12,995 nucleotides of DNA from CAZNRY01 sp964575675 (GTDB lineage Bacteria; Eisenbacteria; RBG-16-71-46; CAIMUX01; VGJL01). The stretch is taken from positions 1-12,995 of the forward strand of contig CAZNRY010000120.1 of the NCBI GenBank assembly GCA_964575675.1, written 5' to 3'. The translations under genes and the position numbers were made by a program. The notes beneath the pieces are model-generated. The model worked only from the letters and a program-made list of their open reading frames with translations. It made no database searches and was not told the origin of the DNA. This document shows positions 6,787 to 12,995 of this stretch, piece by piece. Within the stretch, counting starts at the first letter, position 1; every line of letters begins with the position of its first letter.

Positions 6787-7335
6787 CTACGCGACCCTTG
6801 GAATCAGGGTGATGCACTCGGTCGGACAGACGGTCAGGCAGAGGCCGCAACCATAACATTGATCGTGGCTGGACCGGAGCGTCCCCCCGACGTCCTGACG
6901 GGCGCCGAAGTAGCAGGCATCCACACAGGCCAGGCAGTCGTTGCACCGAGCGAGGTCGGTCGCTTCGATCCACGCCCCCTTGTCGCAGCGTTCCTCCTGG
7001 TTGAGGAAGTAGCTGCAACAGTCGTCGCAGCAGAAGCAGATCCCGTGGGTCTCAGTCCGAGTCTTCTCGTCCCGATAGGGTCGGGTAACGAGGTGCTTCT
7101 CTTGGGCTTCGATCAGAATCTCCTCGACCCCGGCGCGGGTGATCTCGTGGCGTTCCGTCGCTGGGGCGGCCGCGTCGGAGCGGAACTGCAAGCAGACATC
7201 GATGCGGGAGCGATCGCAATGACCCCGTCCCTCGCGGCAACCGCAATTCGAGAGCCAGAAGCGCGGCTCTTGGTCGACCAGCCGGCGCGCCTCTTCGTGC
7301 GTGCAGACGTAGTGAAAGGCCCGTTCCTCACTCAT
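6787..7335 (-). CDS. Cys-rich ferredoxin-like 4Fe-4S dicluster protein
   Basis: This 182-residue cytoplasmic protein contains 20 cysteines. The C-terminal part is a classic dicluster ferredoxin: CNDCLACVDAC (131-141) and CYGCGLCLTVCP (160-171), each CX2CX2CX3C. Before it lie a NCGCREGRGHC motif (31-40) with Cys48, and a CFCCDDCC cluster (100-107) with Cys117, which could bind more metal centres. No signal peptide or membrane segment is seen. The ATG at 7335 was chosen over an upstream in-frame start (7464) because GGAGG lies about 8 nt ahead. The longer start would also overlap the palindromic control region. It precedes the histidine kinase by 14 bp, so they are one operon. Proteins of this build occur in anaerobic or microaerobic bacteria as electron carriers; a redox role in the signalling pathway is inferred. 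Confidence 0.9.
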   Translation of the reverse strand: MSEERAFHYVCTHEEARRLVDQEPRFWLSNCGCREGRGHCDRSRIDVCLQFRSDAAAPATERHEITRAGVEEILIEAQEKHLVTRPYRDEKTRTETHGICFCCDDCCSYFLNQEERCDKGAWIEATDLARCNDCLACVDACYFGARQDVGGTLRSSHDQCYGCGLCLTVCPTECITLIPRVA

Positions 7336-7407
7336 GGCGATGCCCTCCTCGCCTGAAGAATAGTCTGCATGATACCGCTTGTCTTGTAGGATTTTCTGCG
7401 ATAGTGA

Positions 7408-7435
7408 TCGGACCAGGTCCGACTGTCGGCCCGAC
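7408..7435. promoter_or_regulatory. cluster of overlapping perfect palindromes, probable activator-binding site
   Basis: Within 28 bp are TCGGACC-A-GGTCCGA (7408-7422), CCGAC-T-GTCGG (7419-7429) and GTCGG-C-CCGAC (7425-7435). Each is a perfect inverted repeat with a one-base centre. GACCAGG also recurs at 7411 and 7433, 22 bp (two helical turns) apart. The cluster lies between the divergent ferredoxin-kinase-regulator and efflux operons, about 110 bp upstream of a sigma54-like element, as expected for an enhancer bound by the NtrC-type regulator. The symmetry is plain in the sequence; the binding protein is inferred. Confidence 0.55.
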
Positions 7436-7517
7436 CAGGGGTGGGTGAGTAGCGCGTAAGACATTCCAGGATAATCTATTACAACATTCGCGCTGTTTGT
7501 CCAGTAAACCGGGTCCG

Positions 7518-7533
7518 GGGCATGTGTCCTGCT
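7518..7533 (+). promoter_or_regulatory. possible sigma54-type promoter of the efflux operon
   Basis: GGGCATGTGTCCTGCT matches TGGCACG-N4-TTGCW at 9 of 12 positions. GG (7519-7520) and GC (7531-7532) are correctly spaced by 10 bases. It shares its downstream half, CTGCT, with the better candidate at 3819-3834. A start at about 7544 would leave a leader of only 13 nt, just enough for the GGAGG ribosome site. That is tight and lowers confidence. Confidence 0.38.
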
Positions 7534-7556
7534 TTGTCACCCTTCCGGAGGGTCAG

Positions 7557-8933
7557 ATGCTGACGAAGAAAACCAGATGCACGGAATTAGGAAGAACCGA
7601 GCCGCCGAGGGATTTCACCCCCGACCGCCGAATCGCGCGGGGATGCGCCCAGGCTTTTGGGGGCGCGCTGCTCTTGGGCGCGCTGTTCCTGGGCACACAG
7701 CTCCTGGTTGGAGGCGCCGCCCGAGCGTCCGGGAGCCAGTCCGGCGAAGCGCCGCTCGACTCCCTTCTGGCCGCGGCAATGCGGGACAACCCGAGAATCC
7801 TCGCCGCCCGGGCGTCCTACTCGGCGGCGATGGCGCGGGTCTCGCCGGCGGGCGCGCTCCCCGACCCGATGCTGATGTTCACGGCCGAGGGGGCGCCCAT
7901 CGCGACCCCCAGTCCCACCAACGCCGAAATCGGCAAGGTCGCCCTGACGCAGATGATCCCTTTCCCCGGGAAGCAGGGACTCATGAGGGCGGGGATGGCC
8001 GAAGAGGCCGAGATGGCCCGGGCGCAGGTCGAGCGGACCCGCCTCGAGGTCGCCACCGATTTGCACGTCGCCTACTACGAGATCGATCGGATCCATCGAT
8101 CGATCGACCTCCTCGACCAGACGCGGACGACGCTGCTGATGCTCGCCGACATCGCGCGCGCGAGGTACGCGACCGGAACCGCGCCGCAGATGGATCTCCT
8201 GAAGGCGTCGGTCGAAGCGGCCCAGGAGGGGAACAAGCTCGCGATCCTTCGTGCGCAATTGCCCGCCTCGGTCGCCAGGCTGAATGCAATACTCGGCCGT
8301 TCTCCGGATGCCCCTCTCGCGCGGCCGGAGCTTCCCGAAACACCCCTGGCCATCCCCGCCGCCGAAGCACTGGAGCAGCGTGCCGTGGAGCTTCAGCCAA
8401 TGTTGAAGATGAGAGAAAGCGGGGTGCGAAAGTCGGGGTACGATCTGCGGCTTGCGAAGAGAGAGGGGCTGCCCGATTTCACCCTCGGCGTTGAGTACAT
8501 GAACATGCGGGAGATGCCGGACGCCTGGACGGCCATGGCGGGGGTCACCCTTCCGATCTGGCGGAGAAACAAGGTGGGACCGAACATCCGGAGCGCCGAG
8601 CAATCGCTGGCGGCGGCGCGGGCCGATCGATCGCAGGCGGAGAATGACATTCGATTCATGGTGCGCGATGCCTACGCGATGACGGTCGCGGCCCAGGGAA
8701 CGGTCGAACTCTACCGGGCGTCAGTTCTTCCGATGGCGGACGCATCCTTCGCCTCCTCGAAGGCGGCCTACGAGACGGGCCGGACCGGTTTTCTGGACCT
8801 TCTCGATGCGGAGCGGATGCTTCTCGACTCCAGGATGGAGTACCTGGACGCAATGGCGGATTACATGACAAGTCGCGCGGCGCTTGGACTGGCGATCGGC
8901 GACCCGGAGATGTTGGGGGTCAAAGATGAGTAA
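7557..8933 (+). CDS. TolC/CusC-type outer-membrane efflux protein
   Basis: This 458-residue protein is the outer-membrane channel of the tripartite efflux complex. The N-terminus is a long signal region: a charged stretch, then a hydrophobic segment (about 34-52, with LLLGALFLGTQLLVGGAA) ending in ARAS. Two repeated helical halves typical of the OEP family follow. They include the conserved ALPDPMLMF near the start, periplasmic coiled coils with MDLLKASVEA, and YETGRTGFLDLLDAER in the second half. The absence of a lipobox Cys differs from many CusC proteins. ATG at 7557 was chosen because GGAGG stands 6 nt upstream; a TTG start 20 codons earlier has no such site. It overlaps the adaptor gene by 8 bp, so translation is coupled. 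Being next to a CusB-like adaptor and CusA-like pump assigns it to metal export. Confidence 0.94.
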   Translation: MLTKKTRCTELGRTEPPRDFTPDRRIARGCAQAFGGALLLGALFLGTQLLVGGAARASGSQSGEAPLDSLLAAAMRDNPRILAARASYSAAMARVSPAGALPDPMLMFTAEGAPIATPSPTNAEIGKVALTQMIPFPGKQGLMRAGMAEEAEMARAQVERTRLEVATDLHVAYYEIDRIHRSIDLLDQTRTTLLMLADIARARYATGTAPQMDLLKASVEAAQEGNKLAILRAQLPASVARLNAILGRSPDAPLARPELPETPLAIPAAEALEQRAVELQPMLKMRESGVRKSGYDLRLAKREGLPDFTLGVEYMNMREMPDAWTAMAGVTLPIWRRNKVGPNIRSAEQSLAAARADRSQAENDIRFMVRDAYAMTVAAQGTVELYRASVLPMADASFASSKAAYETGRTGFLDLLDAERMLLDSRMEYLDAMADYMTSRAALGLAIGDPEMLGVKDE

Positions 8934-10416
8934 CGGGACAGGAATCCGGCATCAGATCTGGGCGTTTGTTCGGGTGATGAACGTCCGGCTGCGTTTTGTC
9001 TTCCTGATGGTGCTGACAGGCTTGATCGCGGCGAACTGGGAGGACATAGGGAACCACTGGGAGCGGTGGACCCGGCCGAAGTCGGCTTCCGTGGCCGGGG
9101 AGATCTCGGCATACGAGTACTACTGTCCGATGCACCCCAGCGTCGTCCGTGGAGAGCCGGGCAACTGTCCGATCTGCGGAATGCCGTTGACCAAACGCGC
9201 GAAGGGGGAGGCGCTGGAGTTGCCTGAAGGGACGCTCGCGCGAGTGCAACTCTCGCCGCACAGGATGGAGCTCGGAGGGGTCTCGACGAGCGAGGTCGCC
9301 TACAGGCCGATTGCGCGCGAGATCCGCACGGTGGGGACGATCGAGGTCGACGAGCGAAACGTGGCGCACATCGCCGCGCGGACGGCCGGAAGGGTGGAGA
9401 AGCTCTACATCGACTTCACCGGCGAGAAGGTCGGACGGGGCGACCCGCTGGTAGAGATCTACAGCCCGGAGCTCATCTCCACCCAGAATGAGTACCTGCT
9501 TGCGCTGCGGATGTTCGGCGGACAGAAGGATGCCGCCTCGCCGGATGCCGCCAGGGAGGCGGGCGCGCTCCTCGACGCGTCGAGGGAGCGTCTCCGGCTC
9601 TGGGGCGTCGGCGACGATCAGATCTCCGATCTCGAGCAAGAGGGGAAGCCAAGAGAGCGTCTCACGATCCGTTCCCCGATCGGCGGGACGGTCACTGCGA
9701 AGAAGGTCCAGGCCGGGCAGTACGTGGCCGAGGGGCGGGAGATGTACACGGTCGCGGATCTCTCGTCGGTCTGGATGACGGGATCGATCTACGAGGGCGA
9801 CGCGGCGAATGTGAGCGTTGGGCAGCCGGTCGAGGTGCGGTCGAGCAATGATCCGGACCGGGTCTTCCGGGGGAAGATTGCGTTCGTCCAGCCGGTTCTC
9901 GAGCGGGCGACGAGAACGCTCCGAATCCGTGTGAACATCCCGAATCCGGACGGGACCCTGCGGCCCGGGGCGTACGTCGATGTGCGGATCGACCAGGCGG
10001 GCGAAGAGTCGGCTGCGAGGGGGATCGCGGGGATGAGCGCGGACGTGTACGCATGTCCAATGGATCCCGAGGTCGTCTCCGATCACCCCGGAAGCTGTCC
10101 GAAGTGCGGGATGGATCTCGTCAAGGCCGATCGGGGGCCGGCCGGACAATCCCTCACGATTCCCGAGAGCGCGGTGATCGACACCGGCACCCGGAAGGTC
10201 GTCTATCTGGAGCGCGAGCCCGGGATCTTCGATGCGGTCGAGGTCAAACTGGGCCCGCACGCCGGCGGGTATTACCCCGTGCTGGAAGGCCTGGCGGCGG
10301 GAGATCGAATCGTCACCACAGGCGCGTTCCTCGTTGACGCTGAGGGACGCCTGAACCCCGCGGTCGCATCCTCCTACTTCGGCGCGAGCGGGGGACCCGC
10401 AATGGGCAAGCCATGA
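8926..10416 (+). CDS. cusB: CusB-type periplasmic adaptor with two heavy-metal-binding domains
   Basis: This 496-residue membrane-fusion protein joins the RND pump to the outer-membrane channel and may hand metal to the pump. Residues about 21-37 are a membrane anchor. The first heavy-metal-binding domain is at 66-88 (YCPMHPSVV, PGNCPICGM). The adaptor core follows: a beta strand start (EIRTVGTIEVDERNVAHIA), a lipoyl-type region (GRVEKLYIDFTGEKVGRGDPL), a short helical hairpin (about 180-230), a returning lipoyl half (IRSPIGGTVTAKKVQAGQYV) and a beta barrel. A second metal domain at 376-398 (ACPMDPEVV, PGSCPKCGM) lies between the barrel (ending PGAYVDVRI) and the membrane-proximal C-terminal domain (LTIPESAVIDTGTRKVVYL). 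Many homologues carry just the N-terminal copy. The ATG overlaps the TolC-type gene by 8 bp and the stop overlaps the pump start as ATGA. Confidence 0.96.
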   Translation: MSNGTGIRHQIWAFVRVMNVRLRFVFLMVLTGLIAANWEDIGNHWERWTRPKSASVAGEISAYEYYCPMHPSVVRGEPGNCPICGMPLTKRAKGEALELPEGTLARVQLSPHRMELGGVSTSEVAYRPIAREIRTVGTIEVDERNVAHIAARTAGRVEKLYIDFTGEKVGRGDPLVEIYSPELISTQNEYLLALRMFGGQKDAASPDAAREAGALLDASRERLRLWGVGDDQISDLEQEGKPRERLTIRSPIGGTVTAKKVQAGQYVAEGREMYTVADLSSVWMTGSIYEGDAANVSVGQPVEVRSSNDPDRVFRGKIAFVQPVLERATRTLRIRVNIPNPDGTLRPGAYVDVRIDQAGEESAARGIAGMSADVYACPMDPEVVSDHPGSCPKCGMDLVKADRGPAGQSLTIPESAVIDTGTRKVVYLEREPGIFDAVEVKLGPHAGGYYPVLEGLAAGDRIVTTGAFLVDAEGRLNPAVASSYFGASGGPAMGKP

Positions 10417-12995
10417 TCCAGAAGATCATCGAGTACTCGATTCAGAATCGCTTCGTCGTGATCGCGGTCGTCCTGGTCATGGCGCTGTTCGGCATCTACA
10501 GCCTTGCCCGGACCCCGATTGACGCGATTCCCGACCTCTCCGAGAACCAGGTCATCGTCTTCGCCGACTGGATGGGCCGCAGCCCGCAGGAGATCGAGGA
10601 CCAGGTGACGTACCCGCTCTCGGTCAACCTGCAGGGCCTGGCCGGGGTCAAGGCCGTGCGATCGACCTCCGAGTTCAACTTCTCGATGATCAACATCATC
10701 TTCGAGGACAAGATCGACATCTACTTCGCGCGGCAGCGGGTGCTCGAGCGGCTCTCGACCGCGTCGACCTTCCTTCCCGGGGGCGTCGTCCCGTACCTGG
10801 CTCCGGACGCGACCGCGCTCGGGCAGATCTTCTGGTACACGGTCGAGGGGGAAGGGCGCGACCTGGGAGACCTGCGCGCCATCCAGGATTGGTATGTCCG
10901 TTACCAGCTGAACTCGGTCCCCGGCGTCGCGGAGGTTGGCAGCGTCGGCGGATTCGTCAAGACCTACGAGATCGCGATCGATCCGAACCGTCTGCGCGCC
11001 TACGGGATCACCCTCGGCAGCGTGGTCTCGTCCGTCGAGCGGAGCAACTCGGCGGTCGGCGGGAATGTCTTCATCAAGAACGAGGCGGAGTACCTGATCC
11101 GTGGCGTCGGGTGGATCCGGAATCTCGACGACATCCGGAATATCGTCGTCACCCAGCGGGACGGCGTACCGATCACGGTCGAGCGGCTCGCCGCCGTCCA
11201 GATCGCCCCCGAAGCCCGCCGTTCGATCCTCGAGAAGAACGGCCGGGAAGCGGTGGGCGGTGTCGTCCTCATGCGTTACGGCGAGAACCCGCTCGAGATC
11301 ACGAAGAGGATCAAGCAGAAGATCGCGGATCTCTCGCCGGGCCTGCCGAAGGGCGTCCGCATCGTGCCATTCTATGACCGGACGCGCCTGATCAACGATG
11401 CGATCCATACCGTGACCCGCACGCTGCGCGAGGAGATGGTGATCGCGGCGATCGCGATTCTGCTAATCCTGACTCACGTCGGGAGCGCCTTCGTCGTCAT
11501 CATCACGCTTCCGCTTGCGGTGCTCGTCGCGTTCATCCTGATGAGGTTCTTTAACATTCCATCGAACATCATGTCGCTCTCGGGAATCGCGATATCGATC
11601 GGGATCCTGGTCGACGCGGCGGTCGTGATGGTCGAAAACGCGACGCACGAGCTTACGGAGAAGTTCGGGTCCTCGAAGGTTACGGGCGACATCCGCCCGA
11701 TCGTGCTAAAGGCGGCGAAACTCGTCGGGCGGCCGATCTTCTTCTCGGTGACGATCATGCTGATTTCCTTCCTGCCGGTCTTCGCGCTGACGGGGCAGGA
11801 AGGGAAGATGTTCCATCCACTCGCGTTCACCAAGACATTCGCGATGGTGGGGGTCGCGCTCCTCTCGATCACCCTCGTGCCTGCGCTGCTGCCGATCTTC
11901 CTGCGCGGGCGGCTACACAGCGAGGAAGAGAACCCGATCGTTCGGAGCTTCATCGAGATCTACAAGCCGGTGCTCCAGTTCCTGCTCAGGCACCGGAAGG
12001 CGTTCATCTGGTCGTTCGTCGTGCTGCTCGGCGTGGGGTTCAACATGGCGCGCCACCTCGGGCGCGAGTTCATGCCGCCCCTGGACGAGGGGAGCATCCT
12101 CGAGATGCCGGTCACGATCCCGAGCGCGTCGGCGCCGAAGGTCGCGGACGACATCAAGGTCCGGGACGCGGTGCTGCGGTCGTTCCCGGAGGTCGAGTTG
12201 GTCGTGGGGAAGGCCGGGCGTGCGGACACGCCGACCGATCCGGCGCCGCTCGACATGATCGAGACGGTGATCAACCTTCATCCGAAGGAATGGTGGCCGA
12301 AGCGCAAGGTGCGCTTCGAGGACGTATCGAAGGAAGGCGCAAGGTTGCTCACGGCGATGCAGGAGCGGGGGATCGTTCGACCGGGCCTCGCGAAGGACGA
12401 CGCGGCGGCGGTCGTGAACGATGCGACGATGGATGCGTCGCTCGAGGTTGAGAGGATTCTACGGAAAGAGGCCCTCGCGGACCGCCGGGGGCTGGATGGT
12501 GAGCTCAGGGCTGCCCTTGTCCGGCGGGGGTTCGAGGATCTCGTGCGGCAGGCGAAGGGGGCCGGAGGATTGCGTGCCTCAATGCCGCCGGCTGCGCAGG
12601 AAGCGATCACTGCGGGTTTGGCCCAGGAGTTCGGAGTCGGATTGGCGGAGCATCCTGCCAAGGAGAACGTTGCGGCATTCATGGCCGCGGCGCGCGACTC
12701 GCTGGATCGCAGGGGCCTGCTCGTCCCGGGGGCCGACATCCTTCGACCCCAGCGCACGCTGCTCGATGCCGCAAGCGATCCCGTGCGCTCTCTCTTGGGA
12801 CGCGAGCGGCCCGGGTTCGAGGAGCAGGTTCTTCGCTCGCTCGAGAAGACCCGCCACAGAGTCTGGGCGAAGCGGATGAAGACACTGAACTACGCCCTCG
12901 CCGACCGGGCCCCGCGGGAGCTCGTGATGTCGCTCGGCAACCAGCTCTATGCGAAGGCGAGCGCACGAGGTTTGGCCGAGCGGGAGATCACGAGC
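10413..12995 (+). CDS. cusA: CusA-type heavy-metal RND efflux pump with large insertion (3' end outside window)
   Basis: The first 861 residues of a proton-driven inner-membrane metal pump are present; the frame is open to the last base. Membrane segments are seen at about 13-32, 342-356, 361-380, 390-415, 445-463, 478-500 and 530-548. HME-RND family signatures include DLSENQVIVFADW, EDQVTYPLSVNLQ, NIMSLSGIAISIGILVDAAVVMVENA-type TM4 (Asp401, matching the proton-relay Asp405 of CusA) and REFMPPLDEGSILEMP. Met565 and Met615 are 50 residues apart, as are metal-binding Met573 and Met623 of E. coli CusA. After NLHPKEWWPKR (621-631) the sequence leaves the family pattern: instead of the short loop leading to the NRIDMLSTG region there are at least 225 Ala/Arg/Leu/Glu-rich, apparently helical residues. 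The start overlaps the adaptor stop (ATGA). Cu(I)/Ag(I) is favoured as substrate. Confidence 0.96.
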   Translation, partial: MIQKIIEYSIQNRFVVIAVVLVMALFGIYSLARTPIDAIPDLSENQVIVFADWMGRSPQEIEDQVTYPLSVNLQGLAGVKAVRSTSEFNFSMINIIFEDKIDIYFARQRVLERLSTASTFLPGGVVPYLAPDATALGQIFWYTVEGEGRDLGDLRAIQDWYVRYQLNSVPGVAEVGSVGGFVKTYEIAIDPNRLRAYGITLGSVVSSVERSNSAVGGNVFIKNEAEYLIRGVGWIRNLDDIRNIVVTQRDGVPITVERLAAVQIAPEARRSILEKNGREAVGGVVLMRYGENPLEITKRIKQKIADLSPGLPKGVRIVPFYDRTRLINDAIHTVTRTLREEMVIAAIAILLILTHVGSAFVVIITLPLAVLVAFILMRFFNIPSNIMSLSGIAISIGILVDAAVVMVENATHELTEKFGSSKVTGDIRPIVLKAAKLVGRPIFFSVTIMLISFLPVFALTGQEGKMFHPLAFTKTFAMVGVALLSITLVPALLPIFLRGRLHSEEENPIVRSFIEIYKPVLQFLLRHRKAFIWSFVVLLGVGFNMARHLGREFMPPLDEGSILEMPVTIPSASAPKVADDIKVRDAVLRSFPEVELVVGKAGRADTPTDPAPLDMIETVINLHPKEWWPKRKVRFEDVSKEGARLLTAMQERGIVRPGLAKDDAAAVVNDATMDASLEVERILRKEALADRRGLDGELRAALVRRGFEDLVRQAKGAGGLRASMPPAAQEAITAGLAQEFGVGLAEHPAKENVAAFMAAARDSLDRRGLLVPGADILRPQRTLLDAASDPVRSLLGRERPGFEEQVLRSLEKTRHRVWAKRMKTLNYALADRAPRELVMSLGNQLYAKASARGLAEREITS

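Noticed and set aside
7336..7464. N-terminal extension of the ferredoxin gene to a start at 7464
   Set aside because: The GGAGG before 7335 decides the start, and the extension would cover the palindromic control region.
7454..7468. Minus-strand GG-N10-GC element as a sigma54 promoter for the ferredoxin operon
   Set aside because: It matches only about 7 of 12 consensus positions (TGGAATGTCTTACGCG), so chance is likely; the palindromes would also fall downstream of its start.
8083..8110. Dense GATC repeats within the TolC-type gene
   Set aside because: They arise from Asp/Ile/Arg codons (EIDRIHRSIDLLD) and keep the frame; no sign of a separate element.
8920..10260. 446-codon open frame on the minus strand opposite the adaptor gene
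   Set aside because: It is antisense to a gene with clear domains, is Arg/Asp/Pro-rich without motifs, and is a normal by-product of GC-rich codon use.

Overview
This window comes from a GC-rich (about 60-70% in most genes) Gram-negative bacterium. Signal peptides, a TolC-type outer-membrane channel and an RND pump show two membranes. Two enhancer-binding sigma54 activators point to a lineage rich in sigma54 regulation, such as a deltaproteobacterial or FCB-type/candidate-phylum lineage. I cannot name the species. The window is almost fully coding and holds no RNA genes, insertion sequences or CRISPR arrays that I can see.

Left part, minus strand (53-2936): a small exported protein of unknown function (2464-2832) lies upstream of, and probably in one transcript with, a sigma54 activator whose N-terminal sensor is made of TPR repeats (53-2413). 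A good sigma70-type promoter sits at 2908-2936. The GC content drops to about 50% across the junction of these two genes.

Middle part, minus strand (3006-7335): a ferredoxin-like Cys-rich protein (6787-7335), a membrane sensor histidine kinase (5642-6772), a doubtful small ORF (5451-5645) and an NtrC-type response regulator (4007-5458). Downstream comes a secreted His- and Cys-rich heavy-metal-binding protein (3075-3731). That gene has its own sigma54-type promoter candidate (3819-3834) and a strong terminator (3006-3033).

Right part, plus strand (7557-12995): a tightly overlapping operon for a CusCBA-type heavy-metal efflux complex: outer-membrane factor, periplasmic adaptor with two heavy-metal-binding domains, and inner-membrane RND pump. 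The pump gene runs off the window. The 221-bp divergent region holds a cluster of perfect inverted repeats (7408-7435) and a weaker sigma54-like element (7518-7533).

The simplest model is that the kinase senses envelope metal or redox stress and phosphorylates the NtrC-type regulator. The regulator, with sigma54, then turns on both the secreted metal-binding protein and the efflux operon. Two methionines in the pump fall 50 residues apart, exactly as M573 and M623 do in E. coli CusA, which favours Cu(I)/Ag(I) as substrate.

The most unusual features are a long (at least about 225 residues) non-canonical insertion in the periplasmic part of the pump, still open at the window end; a second metal-binding domain inserted late in the adaptor; and the small exported protein paired with a TPR-sensing sigma54 activator.
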